From positions 3,173,795 to 3,237,794 of the forward strand of contig NC_051434.1 in the NCBI RefSeq assembly GCF_001649575.2: DNA of 64,000 bases, given 5' to 3'. Below the pieces are notes generated by a model. That model saw nothing but the letters and a program-made list of their open reading frames with translations. It had not been told where the DNA came from and did not search any database. This DNA comes from Kryptolebias marmoratus. Taxonomy: Eukaryota; Chordata; Actinopteri; Cyprinodontiformes; Rivulidae. The translations under genes were made by a program, and so were the position numbers. Shown piece by piece: positions 13,352 to 26,351 of this stretch. Numbering within the stretch: position 1 is the first letter of the stretch; the number at the start of each line of letters is the position of its first letter.

Positions 13352-14621
13352 GGCCAGTTGCCTTTTGAATGGATGCAATAAACCCAATGACTGGGGATGC
13401 TTGTCTTTGTTTGTTGCATGTTATTATTATTATTATTATACTCTGACTCAATATTAAATCATGAAATATGCCCTTGAGGAAAGTTGCACAAATTAGAAGA
13501 ACAATTTTACACAAAAATGTCTGATGAGAAGACAGGGTGGAGGAGAGGTCAGCTATCATTAAACAGATTCAGTGGCCCTTTGACCCCAACCCAGGCAGTT
13601 TCATCCCTATTTTCACTTTTATTCATGAGTTTTTAGCTCGTTAAACTGCATGTGACAGCAACCCAAGTGACCCATGTGATGGACTGTTGAGTCAAAGACA
13701 CTTTTAACAGCAGAATAATGTTTCTCAACGTGGAAAACGCTGCATAAGGTCTTAACTGCTCTGAACTCCTCACCAGAAATCCAAAACTTATGAGCCTTTT
13801 TAACTTTAAATATCTTCAAGGACCAAACAAGCTGCATTCAGTTTAGACCTTGTGGATTTATAAAAGGTGTGTTTTACTCATCTCTGCTCAGAATGTGCAG
13901 CCTGAGATCTAATCACTGTGGGAACAATATAAGAAGATGTCACTGTTTTTGCAGTTTGGATTACAAAAATTCAATATAAAATTGAATAATATAATATTTA
14001 AGTAAACGACTGGCAGTGGCACTATCAAGCCTACTCTACAGAAACCACCTCATTTCATAGAAGTCTTCAGAAGTATAAAGGCTGTCGGCAGGCAGAGTGG
14101 GTGCCTTAGCAGCAGCAGCAGCTCCGTCAGCACTGAGCACAAACTTCTGCTTAACACAGCACATAAAAATCTCCCAGTGGACATGGAAACCTACTCCTTC
14201 TGCCTGAGGCATCCTTTAAGAGCTCGACTGTGGGGTAATTGAAGTAAAACTCTCTTGGCACCAAGATGCTAAAGGGATAACTGGGCACCAATCCACAAAT
14301 GTATACTGTCGCTTTCCTCTCTCACACTGTGCTGCCATTAATATATGTGGTTTATTTTTAGCTTGCTCATAACCTTTAGAGATGTAAAAAGATTTAATAG
14401 TCTAATAAAAATAGGTTGATTCTATAGTACATCAATTGCACAATTGAATTTAATTAGAGCAAAACTGTCTGAAGAGAAAACATTGGCACAGAGGAAGGAG
14501 ATGTAAGATAAGCTGCATTGTGTGCAGAGTTGTTATAGATTGTCTTTCCCCTCCTCCTTCCATCCTTATGCTTGTCTTATTCCTCTGGGATCCCTCCCGC
14601 CCCTCTTTCTTGCCCCTCACT

Positions 14622-14815
14622 CTATTTATAGCTTCCTGTCAGGGAAATCCAATTCATGAGCAGAGCTAAATATAGCCAACCCCACATTGATCTACGCATG
14701 TGAGCAAAAACGTTGAACCGAGGGATTTCTTCTCCAGTGGACTGAAGAGACTTGTGCTGCAGTGAAGACAGATGGAGGGTGTTTTCCTCTGCATTTCACC
14801 GGTGAGGCAAAGGAA
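14622..14815 (+). promoter_or_regulatory. candidate promoter with two perfect MEF2-type sites
   Basis: CTATTTATAG (14622-14631) and CTAAATATAG (14666-14675) both match the MEF2 consensus CTA(A/T)4TAG exactly. They lie 44 bp apart, close to four helical turns. Either could also act as a TATA-type box. Downstream, an ATG at 14772 opens ten codons (MEGVFLCISP) and then meets a plausible donor, ACCG|gtgagg. I can find no following coding exon on the plus strand, so an attached gene is unproven. Confidence 0.35.
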
Positions 14816-14936
14816 GGTAAATCATTTTAGGAATGTTCTGAAATTTAAAAATCTGAAAATGTAAAAATAGACACAACCCTGTGGTGAGGTGGGTTTCATG
14901 CTTAATTTGTCATTTTAAAGCACTTTAGATTCAACC

Positions 14937-15010
14937 AGGGGTGCTTCCAGAGAGCCTTTAAAGAAGTGACCAGATGGGGGCCAATAGTAATCTTTGGGTG
15001 GGACCCCAAA
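14937..15010 (+). mobile_element. possible hAT end fragment
   Basis: CAGGGGTGCTTCCAGAGAGC resembles a hAT-type terminus, followed by G-rich GATGGGGGCC and TGGGTGGGACCCC. No partner end is seen. Confidence 0.25.
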
Positions 15011-17511
15011 ACCAAAAGCCATGAATGAATTTCAGTTTTATTATGTCATTGTGATATAATAAAACTGTGTCAGTGTTTTTATAATGTAATAGGCTATTTG
15101 ATAAATACTGCAGTATGAGAGTTCAAGGATCATCTTCCTATATAGACCTACTTCAGTTTCTAACTTTACAGCAGATATTATTGAGAACAGCACAGTCACT
15201 ACTTGTCCTCTGTCCTAAATTCGTGTTCAGAAATTAAACTAACAGTCCTTAGAAACATATACATTGCCTGCCACCTTGCATACCAAAGTTTTAAAAAAAA
15301 GGTTGCATCTGACCTGGTAGTTCTTGACTTATGTGATAGGAAAGACACATCAAATTTTATATTAACATCTGTAAAACTAACAGACTTATAGTCATGTTTC
15401 GTGTTCGCTAAAGTCAGTTTTCATCCATCTTGAAACAGGCTCTAAACGTTAACTGGTTGTAGATTTACATCCACTGACTACTCTCTGAGAGTTCCATGAA
15501 GATCCACCAAACGGATCATGAGATATTTTGCTAACAAACAGGATATGAGTATAATATGAATATGAGTGTCTGATCAGGGAACCCAACTGCACCACCCGCT
15601 GTCCCTTTGGTGGATTCAGCTTCATAAAAACAAAACAAAATAATAATAATAAAAATAAAAAAGGAAGATGAAGATATAAAATATTTAATTTTGTTTTATT
15701 AAATTACCAGATATTTAATTTAAGGTTGGAATTATTACTAGTTATTCCACAGAGGGTCAAAATTGCCTCAATGCAAGTGAAACACATTTAATTATAAATC
15801 CGAATTGACTTTTTTAGGTCATTACTTGAATTGTGCTTAAGTTGTTGTCGATCTTCTGAAATGCATCTTGATGTACTCACCCAGTCTTACATTAGGTTTC
15901 CTATTAAAATATGGAACGTCCTTAAATGTTTGATTTTTCTTCTTAATAAATGTGGTTCACACTCCTGAGCTAATCTTGCTGTAGACTTCATTATGTGGTA
16001 CTAATTTATTCATCAGCTCATCCAGAACAAAGAAGGAACCTCATTCCTTTTCATTCTCTGGATGAATATAAAAAAGATATTTTCAAGTGTTTGTCTTCAT
16101 GTTTGCATGTTCTCATGCATCATCCCTCTGTGAACATTCAGACCTTCTCGTGCTGTTCGAGGGTTCATCCTTCTACATTCAGGCTGGACATGTGAAGCAT
16201 GAATCTTAGCATTCATCTTGGGTGATCTGATTGCACTCGAGTGAAACAATTTAATTCAATCCCTGCTTTTTTTCATTTTCCAGCTTTAGCTATATTTCAA
16301 TATCTCTTTAAAATCCTTTAAGAAAGAGGTTGAACTGACATTCAGCTGTTGATTTTAGCTGCAATAAGTCTTCCTGAGTGCTTTTCTGATAAGACTGTAA
16401 GCAATAGCCAGACCCATCACATGTCTGTGTTCTGTATCAAGACTCCTGATGATGTAGAAATTAATTTATTTCATTTTTCTGAAGTGGGTTTCTCCTCACA
16501 GAATACTAAACTGTTCCTCGGAGGTCGAATCATAAGAATTTTTCCTTATTTGATGCTCAGTATGATCAAACCTTTCAGTTCCCATCTCAAAAATGTTTTC
16601 AGCTAAAGAGTTTTTCTAAAATCTACTCATGATTATCTCTCTGGCACAAACTGATGGATAGACAACAGTTAAAAAATTGCAATTGAAAAAACTATAAAAC
16701 CTAAAGATAATGGTACGTTCATGAGCTGAATACTAACAGAATCTACAAGGGGGGGTTAGAATAAGAAATGTTTTATTGGATTAGAAATGCTGTGATACAT
16801 TTATCATTCATCATGACTAAATCCAGCTTTAAAGCTCTGAATGAACACTGCAGTCAAAAATTAAATTTATATCATATCTTTTTATTTATGAACATATACA
16901 TATTTATACATAACAGAAATATAGTAATCCTAAATGCAACAACTCTTACATTTTGCTGTTGTGGAAAAAAATAGTTAAAATCATTGTCAGTTTATGTGAT
17001 ATCAATCGTTTCAGGAGGACAAAAAGAAAACTCTAGAAAGGACAAAACACACCTGGGGAGGTAATAAATGATAGAGGAAAAATTAATTCATAATAATAAT
17101 AATAATAAAAAGAAAAAAAACAGCTGAATGAAGGTGACAATGAGATGGAAAAGAGAATCAAACTAACAGGAAGAGATGAAACAGAAGAGAAGAAAATTAA
17201 CTGAAAGGAAAGGCAAGGAAAGGAAATAGGGAGGAAGCCAATATAATCAAAAAACAAAAATACAAAGGCAGTCAGACAATATTAGACCGAAAATAAATAA
17301 ATAAAAAGGAAAGCTCAGACATACATACTGATGAAAATGATTAGACGACAAGAGGGGGTTGATTAAAAGCAGTTGGAGTGAAAGAAATCACAGCAGAACG
17401 AGGAAGAAAAACAATAAAACCAGTGACACAAAAAACACGAGACAAATACAAGAGACAAAGTCGTTAAAGTTTTCAGAAACGCTTCATGTTGTTTGACTGA
17501 GGAAAAAAATG

Positions 17512-17513
<2 letters not shown>

Positions 17514-17548
<35 letters not shown>
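17514..17548. repeat. (CA)n microsatellite
   Basis: A 35-bp AC/CA run lies at the right end of a purine-rich stretch. Confidence 0.97.
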
Positions 17549-17550
<2 letters not shown>

Positions 17551-20484
17551 AATCAACATGTAACTGTTAATGTTAAGTGAACTCGTAAGACTTTAAAAGT
17601 CTGACTGAAATACATATTTTGTGTCTTCCAATGTAAACAGGGCAAACTGTTGTCTTTATGAGTATGTTTTTATAACCAGACAAAAAGATGTTGACTAAAT
17701 AAGTTTATTACAACTTATTGCTAAAAAGTTGTATCAGAAAAGATTTATTCTACTGAAGTTGCTTCTCCCAGCTCACCTTATTTAAAATGCAAAGAGTCAT
17801 AATTAGACTGGAAGAACGTTTTGGACAATTCCACATTTCTCATTCTTCTTTTCTTTGACATCCTGAGGTCATTTATGTAAAACATTATTTCCTTTATATG
17901 TTCCACATTCAGCAAGGGTGAAACTAATGAAATGAAGGTCTTCAAATGACTATTGGTCAACAGAGTTTATTGTTCTGAGGTAAAGTATACAGAAAAAAAA
18001 GCATTAAAGAGGAAACGACAATGACAAATAACAGAGGCACTCTGACTAAAGGAGTAAAGTCCTTTGCTGCTTCAAGACTCCAACAGGAAGGTCAACTTCT
18101 TCAAAAGATGCTTAGGAAACAAGAAAACAAGAAAACAAGAGATCTGTAAATAAAAAAAAGTTGAGCATAGAGACAAACAAGCAGTGACTTGTTTAGTAAA
18201 TATATGATGTAAACAGCACACAGTCCCCTTGGAAAATATGTGTCAACATTTATGTTGTTATGCTGTCTGAGAAGTCAGTACTGCATCATTTGTCTTTTCA
18301 CAAATTATGATTGTTACCACAAAGCAAAGAGTGGGGAGGACAAAGGAGACCAGATTCGGAGGAGAGGGTGATGAAGGACGGATAGAAAAATAAGAAGAGA
18401 AGCAAAACTGGGTGTGAAGACAGAGAAGGGAGATAAAAGCTGAGTCATCCTAAAACCAGTTTCTCATGTCAACAGAATGAACAGGAAACCGACACAAACA
18501 ACAACAAAAAATAACAATTGACAGCACATTACATATACCAATATTTAAAACAAACTGAGATAAATGACCATAATGCCACATGAATATTAAAAGTCATGCA
18601 TATCACAATGTCAGAGTGGCTTTAGCAGTGATTACAGCACAGTGAAGAGTGGAGAGAGTAAAGCAAAGGAAAGGAGAGATTGATAAATGAAGGAAAAAAT
18701 GTATAAAATAGAGGCAAAGTGGATTCAAATAAAGAGGGAAATTAGTCATCTGCATGGTGTGTGGAGGATTTCTAAGAGCTATTATGTCTTGGCTAAAGCT
18801 TTTCTTTTTTGCCTAATCCTTCCAAATTTCATGTATTGTGGCAGCAGAGACAAGGGTGAGAATCCTCCTAATTTATTCCACCTAAAGCACCTGAACCATT
18901 ACAGAAGTGCACTGATAATAATGTAAGGAGAATGAGGAGGCGTCGCAATTAAAGTCTGAAAAGAAATGAGAATAGAGATGCCAGTGTTGAAGCTGTGATG
19001 ATTGGACTTTAGAGAATGTATTTTATTTTATTTTTTTTTCTACTACATGATGAAAAACACTCTGATACATGAAGTGAAATCCAGCAGCCATCACACTGAA
19101 GAAAGTCAAAAATGAAGCTCATTCAAGCATTTGGAGGAATATTTTTCAAAGATTGTAGTTTGCATATGCTCTTTGACATCTAATACTGTTGTCCTATATT
19201 ATATCTGACAGTATAATTATAATTATTCCAGCTATAATTTAAACACTTGGTTGTTTTCTTTTTTACAACATGAAGTTATATTGAAAAAGTGAAAGCCTGG
19301 TATTTCTTAAAGGGATACATATTTCTTACTTAGACCATCTTATGCTGAGAAATGATTAAACCTTGAAAATAACATTATTCTTAATCTCATGGGATACTGC
19401 AATATCATTATTGATATAATAATATTATAAGTTTTAGGTGAAAAATAAAAAAGGAGTAAAACTAAAACTAAGCGAAGTGTTAAAATGATGTCAGTTTGTT
19501 TCTCACTTTTCATGTGGCAAAAATACAAAAAACAGATGTTTTTGTTTTTATTTAAATCAACAGCAGAAGTGTTTAGCTTTCTCTGAAAATGCAAGTGTGA
19601 TGCTTCCTCTTTTTAGCTACATCCCATGAGAAAAAACGCCAGGAACCACATTGACTGTGCACAAGCTGCCAAGGCATGAAGGGCCCCGGAGCTCTTTTTT
19701 TACTCCTTCCCTCCAACTGACTATATTTAACCCCCTTTCACCCCACCCTCACTTAGGGAACATGCACACACACACAAACACACACTTGTTTATTGAATGA
19801 CATTCACATAGACCGGATCAAAACATTTTTACATGCTCACTCTGACGCATTGATGTAGCGTAGCAGCTAATGCTGTCCTGTTCCAGCTAAACACGTTATG
19901 ATGTACTGTAGCTCATTTGTTGGAATACCAAATGATTCCGGGTATTCTGTCAAAATTAATAAACCAGATTGGTGCTTCAAAGATTTTAATGACAGATGAG
20001 ATCTATGAGTGAGGATGATGTTTTCTGAAGATGCCTCCCAACGACATTTCAGAAATGTGACCCATGAATACTAAAACCTAGCTGCTGCAGTGCATGTGTG
20101 CATGTGTGGGTGCGTATATGTGTGTTCAGGTCTGTGATGCCTCCTGACCCATTTAGGGCCTCCTGCTCAGCCAAATGAGACTGAACGTCTGAGCTGCTGA
20201 ATGCTTATTGCCATCGGCCATTCAGCTCAGGCACATCTGTGACAGACTGCTGGACCGGAGGCTGGAACTCAAATGTGTGTTCACTGACGAGCTGAAGCTG
20301 TGGCTTTTATGAACAATCTATTATGAGAATGTTCACAATGATTCAGTCAAATTGATATTAAATAGTTCAGGATGTTAAAGTGTTTAAAACATATTTTAAA
20401 GCAGTAAAATAATGTTATTTTTTGTTGTGTGAAAGTTTGTTTATATAAGGTGAATATTTCTAAGCTTGTAGTGGAAACAAGTCG

Positions 20485-20498
20485 TCACTAGATGGCAG
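20485..20498 (+). promoter_or_regulatory. CTCF-like motif
   Basis: TCACTAGATGGCAG closely matches the CTCF core (CCASYAGRKGGCA). It lies in unique sequence. Confidence 0.35.
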
Positions 20499-20794
20499 CA
20501 AACCATTTTTCCGTTAATGAGCTCATCATGTTCAGATAATCTTTCCTTTATCTTCACAAAACACATTCACCTACTGCAGCTTCAGATCATGTTTTATCAC
20601 TGCTCTGAATTTGTTGTGTCTTATTTTAAAATAAAAAAGACAAAGATAATAAATCTGATAGTTTTGTTATTATACAGCAGATGTTGTACATGATTATTCT
20701 TGACAAAATCATATGACTTAAATACTACTACTTTAATATATACTATTATATACTTTATTATATTAAAATAGAGACACATGTGTGTATGTGTGTC

Positions 20795-20797
<3 letters not shown>

Positions 20798-20841
<44 letters not shown>

Positions 20842-20842
20842 A
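20798..20842. repeat. (AT)n microsatellite
   Basis: An AT dinucleotide run with one phase slip near 20834 follows a short GT-rich stretch. Confidence 0.97.
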
Positions 20843-23761
20843 ACTTCCTTTAGAAATGACATCATTTGATTTAAGCATATAGGACATTGCACTAAACTCG
20901 ATCTTTGCTTAAGCTTTATTATCCTGAAGGCGCATTTAGGTTTACAACTGGCACTAGAAAAAAGAACATAAAAAACTGCACACTTATTAAACATAATATC
21001 GCTTACATGTTTCCATTTAAAGGTTGATAGTGATTTGAATATAATGTTTATATCTAACCAGTTTATTCTACATTGTTGCAGTTGACAGTTAAAAACATCA
21101 TTTTGGACCTCATCAAATGACAACAACATGAATGAGAATTTAAACAGATGAAGAATTTGAACATATAGTCTTAACATAGATAACTGAAAAAAGAACTAAG
21201 AATGTGAGAAAATATTCAAAAAATATTCAAACCTCTAAGACTACTAACTAACATTTTAATCTTTTAACTTCCTGTATAAAGATTTAAAATATATACATCA
21301 TAACCCAGCTGTTACCATAATCTCCCTCCTTCTTCTTCTATGAATATAAAAAATCTGCAAAACATTCTGCAAAAGTCGGTCAGCTTACATCTCTTAACTA
21401 AACACAAAACGAAAAATCCCACTGATAAAACAGGGTCAGTTTAACTGTTAATTTTCACCGACACCCCTAACCCCTTAATGAATATTCTCAAGTGTCACAC
21501 ACACCTAAAAGGCAAAACTGTCCGTTGGTTTTAATTTTTTTCAAAGGAAGATTTGTTTATGGAGCAAAACTGTGACACAGAAAGTGTAACAATAATTAAT
21601 TAAATTTGTAACACCTGCTGGTGATGGTCACTATGCCGCTGAAAGCTTGTATACTTTATTTTATTTAATTTGGTCATTTCTATAAGAAAAGTGCTGTTTT
21701 CTGTTATAGTACTTCAAGAACAGCCATAGTGCTGTTTTCGATTCTGATCAGTTGACAGCATTTCATAATTAGACATCAACAATATAATTTAAAAAAAATA
21801 TAGTGATTGTCCTTAGAAAGTATGTTACATTGAGCTTTACAATTAAGATGGCCTTACAAATATTAATTTTCTTTTTTTTATTATACTGAATATACTTTTA
21901 ATGAATCCCAGAAAACTGTGTGCCTGAACTGAAACAGAAATCTTGAGCTCTTTTGAAATGAGTTGCACACTTGTTAGTGTTCAGCTTTATTAGTGATACA
22001 ATATTATGCTCCAGTACAGCTAAGCAGCTTTGCATATATAATGTATTCTCTCATCTGAGAGTCTTTAAGTCTCAAATAGCATATTTCAAAAAAAACAAAA
22101 AGTGCAGTGTTTTAAATCCAGAGAGCTAGTTGTTCTGGCATACGTTACCATGGTGATCTAGCCAATGATGTTCTCTCCCTGAGGGAGAAGCTCAACATAT
22201 TTCTTTTACTTAAGAATATTACTTATTAGCACACCCGATTTGTTGACTGGTATTTTCTTGTTTGCTTTTGGATTTCTGGACTTTTGTTTCCCCCTGCATG
22301 ATTTTGCTCATCGGTCTGATTGCCCCCCATTCAATGGATACATTTAGATTTTAGATTTTAAGTTTTCCTGTCTTTGTTTTTTATTTTTTGAATTAAACTA
22401 GATTTAAATGTTTGAGAACCCCAACAGTATGTATGATGAATGATGCAAAATGTCTAAATGTTTAACATGTGCATTGAAAACTTGTGCTATTTGATAAGAT
22501 ATTTATTTTAACCTGCTCTAGAAAAATGTGTATGTGCGTGTGAGTGTAAAAAATGGTTAAATTCAGGTGCCTACTCCAGAACGAACAGGTTTGTTTGGGG
22601 AACGACAGCTTTCTATGACAGTTTCTTTTATCAGTTCAAACTACAGTCACAAAACTTGACAATTACATGAGACAGAGCAGTTTCTTTGTCTGCAGCTGGA
22701 AAAAAAGGTTTTGACATTTAATATGTTCTCCGTCATGAGTGCTAAAAGTAGGAGGCCTTGCCAAACTCTCTTGATAGACTCACAAACAGACAAACAACAC
22801 AAATATAAAGGTTTTACCATCTGATATGCAGAATACTGTGTTCTGTTTTTTTTCTGTCTGGATACAGACATCACATCCCCTCATACATGCATTTTCATCC
22901 ACTTTCTATCATCCTCTGATTCTCATCTCCTTTTCTCCCTGGCAGAGTTAAACTCAGAGGGTGTGCTGCAGATCGTGCTGCCAGTCATCAGCTGAGGCAT
23001 CTCTGACAAACACACCTGAACACAAAGCTGTCTGGATCCCTGTATATGCAAACACTTGCTCTTATTCTCACTGAATACCATGAACATTTACACAGACACA
23101 GTCAAGTTTCATCCCTTTACATTATATTTGATTACCTTCATTTCTTGAAGATTTATGTAACAATATCCAGGATTTGTTCATCCTTAACCCCTGATTTACC
23201 CCTAAATGTGTTTAAATTTGATTCTATATAGGCCAAATGATGTCCCCACTGCATTAGCAATACAAATGCAAACACCCTCTGACTCTTTCTCTCCTGTCCT
23301 CTTGCAGATGCCAATATTAGGCAGTAAGCTCTGACTTTATTACCATATAATGAGATTAAAGGAAGCTTATTGTCCTATTCTCCCCAGGGTCTATATAGCA
23401 ATCACTTGAGTTAATTTGCATATTTGAAACATCAGGTCTGAATTGAATAAGGACAGTGGTGCCCAGTAATCATAATCTTTAAAGTCTAGACACCCAGTGT
23501 GAATGCAAGATGAGGCTCACCTATCTGTTGACAAAATGTTGAAAAATGATAACAAACTCAGCATGTACTCCCGTGCAGCAGGAGTCAGTGTCTTAGTTGG
23601 TAAAAGGTAGAATAAAGGGCAGTTCTGTTTAGATTGACTGCAGTAAAGCATCTTCAAAAGATCATGGAAAAACACAAAGCTCTGCTTCAAACTGTAGAAT
23701 ATTTATTTTTTTATTGTGTAGTTGTGCAAATGATTTAACATTTTGTAAGTATTAGTTTTAA

Positions 23762-23880
23762 CCAGGGGTGGAAATTAGCACCCGCCACCGGCCAAATGCG
23801 GGTAAATATTTGAATTTGATCAACACACACGCCACTGTGGCAGGTTGGCAAAATGTGTTATTTGTCCTTTTGACATATAG
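23762..23880 (+). mobile_element. hAT-type terminal fragment
   Basis: CAGGGGTGGAAATTAGCACC followed by CGCCACCGGCCAAATGCGGG matches the left end of a common fish hAT family as I recall it. No matching right end was found within the next kilobase. Confidence 0.5.
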
Positions 23881-24018
23881 GGGGCAGCAATGTCCCAAAA
23901 ACAATTAATAATTAAAATAAATAATGACTTATCTATTAACAGAATTGTTTAGAGGGGCAAATATTTACAAAAACATAATTCTTTTAGGATTAAAATGTGC
24001 TAATAATATCATAATAAA

Positions 24019-24290
24019 GAGGAATAAACACAGTTAAGGACTTGTTGGTAAATGATTTTTGTTCTATGTTTTTGAGGGGGAACCGATTATTTCAGACGGC
24101 TGAAATATTTGGTTCCCTCCCAGTAACTTTTGCAAAAAAAGAACAAATGTCTTCAAATTCACAGGACTTGTTGTTCATGATGAGAGGAATAAACACAGGT
24201 AAGGACTTGTTGGTGAATTATTTTTGTCCCATTTTTTAGAGGGGGAACCGATTATTTCAGACGGCTGAAATATTTGGTTCCCTCCCATGG
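24019..24290 (+). repeat. tandem duplication (period 165 bp) with a hairpin in each unit
   Basis: The segment beginning GAGGAATAAACACAG occurs at 24019 and again at 24184. Each unit contains GGGAACCGATTATTTCAG, a 4-nt spacer and CTGAAATATTTGGTTCCC, which pair with two mismatches. The second unit is incomplete. Nothing in it looks coding. Confidence 0.75.
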
Positions 24291-25314
24291 TTGGTTCCCA
24301 ACATTTTTTGTTCTTAGAGCAGATTCAGGTTTGATTCTTGCTATTTAACATGGTTTGTTTAGTGTACATAAACAGTATTCCTGTTTTTTTTTTTTTTTAG
24401 AAATACTTCTGCCAGTGTGGTTAGAAAATAAAATTCACCTCTTTCCTTATGGATGACAGCAGATTGAAGTCATATATTAGGGTTGTGGATCGCTGACTGA
24501 TTAAAATATGCATTTTGATACAATGCCAACAATCAGATTAATTGAAAATACATGGTCAGCAAAACTGTTATGATGCAATACAGTTCAGCCCCTAATTATG
24601 ATGGAATTCAGCCTTTAATCACACTATGATGTGATCCAATAAGAGTTTGATTCAACACACTGAATTTCAAAGCAACATGCAAAGGAATGGTCCTATGCCA
24701 GTTATTACTATGACTAATTATTTACTAAAAATAGCCAGTTACAAATATGTTATGCATTAAAATTGCAGAAAGTTTATAAAACCTAACTTACAAATAATAA
24801 ATATTACAAAAAGCAAGGCTAAGTGCAAAATTAATAAACCTGCCAGCAGCAGATGTGTTTAGTACTCTTTTAGTAACTCTGCAGCAAAATGCATTTTTAA
24901 CATAATGGAGATTAAATAATGAGATTTTTTTTATTGTTTTTTTTTTTCTGTAATATTAGTTGATTGACGTTGCATGAAGCAAATTGTCAGAGTGTCTGTT
25001 GCTTTTTACACAGCACAGCTGCAGTTTTTATTCCTAACTGTAGGTGTCACTAAAAAAAAACAATACAGCTTTACAGCAGGAAGTGCAACCTGATGAAGAC
25101 TGTGTGCAGAGAGCAGGAAATCATTCTTCAAACACAAATGTAGCCACACTTTGACTTTCCTATCATTTTTATAGCGGATGTCTGAGTGTGAAAACAAACC
25201 TGCTGCTGACTCTTAATTATTAAACAGATTGTATTTCATGCTACTAAGACTTAATCTGATGCATCTAGATTTAATCCCCAAACTGCATCGTACAAAGCTG
25301 TTTTATCAGTGCTG

Positions 25315-25640
25315 TCAAATCAAATTTATTTATATAGCACATTTAAAAAAACAACTGCTGTTGACCGAAGTCCTGCACACAAAACAAGAAACATTAAAAA
25401 GATAATACTAAACACAGGACACCATACAGTTTGATAAGACAACAAACAACAACTACAAAAAGAACATTAAAATGATGCAACAATGTCAGCTCTCATGCTA
25501 GTTTAAAAGCCAATGATTATAAAAGTGATTTAAGATGAAACTTAAAACACCAATATTTGAAGCCTGTCTGATATGAAGCAGTTTAGGAGCTACAACTAAA
25601 AGACCCGATCCCCTCTGTGGGTCGTGCATGCCTCTGAATT
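25315..25640 (-). mobile_element. antisense LINE (L2-type) 3' end
   Basis: TCAAATTTATTTATATAGCAC is the complement of a LINE 3' end with the usual GTGCTATATAAATAAA sequence. The following AAAAGACCCGATCCCCTCTG block belongs to the same kind of dispersed fish repeat. It is degenerate, with no open frame. Confidence 0.55.
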
Positions 25641-26337
25641 GGTGCAAATCAGTTATTCTTCACACCCCTGTTACAGAAACATTGTCTTTATGACCAGAAC
25701 CTTTAAGGTCTAACCCAGAAATAAAATAATTGTTTAGTATTCAGCACCCACTATCTCTTTTCTGCAGAGCATCTAAAGACATAAATCACTTTGATGCAGC
25801 AGGGAAAAGATTTATAAAGATATAAAATTTTAGGAAAAGTTGTATCTCATAGCTGTACTCTAAATTGCAATAGCCAGCTACAAATTTACAGCATTAAACT
25901 TTATGACATGTAAAAAAATAAATTAAATAAATTCAAAAAAGACATCTGTATAAAAAAAAAAATGAAGCTAGAAATTTTTGCATCTGTCTGACAACTACGT
26001 GCTAATGCACACACAGTCACACACATGCTTACACACTAATAGAACTGAATGGTTTCTGACATAACAGCAGACGAGTCACTGTAAACACGCTTTGGCACTT
26101 CCTGTCTCATTCTCTCTTTATTAAAGCTCCCCTGAATCCAGTTCAGTTTGCAACACTGGATTTCTGTCAGTTTCATTCTGCTAAATGCTAAGCACTTCAG
26201 TTCAGCACATAGAGACATAACATCTGACTGCTACACTAAAGATCCCAGTAATCTGATTTATTGCATCAGGTTGTAGTGCAGATCAAGTGCTCACAGCAAG
26301 GAAGAGTTTCCCGACTCAGAAATTGCAACTTCACCAG

Positions 26338-26351
26338 GCTCCCTCTAGTGG
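26338..26351 (-). promoter_or_regulatory. CTCF-like motif
   Basis: On the minus strand this reads CCACTAGAGGGAGC, a close match to the CTCF core consensus. Confidence 0.4.

Noticed and set aside
12916..13419. 167-residue minus-strand frame
   Set aside because: It runs across an LTR-like repeat and flanking sequence. Similar frames occur in the other copies because the repeat is pyrimidine-rich.
14095..14165. Possible microRNA hairpin around the GCAGCAGCAGCAGC stretch
   Set aside because: No convincing stem with a 20-25 nt arm could be drawn, and no known microRNA seed was recognised.
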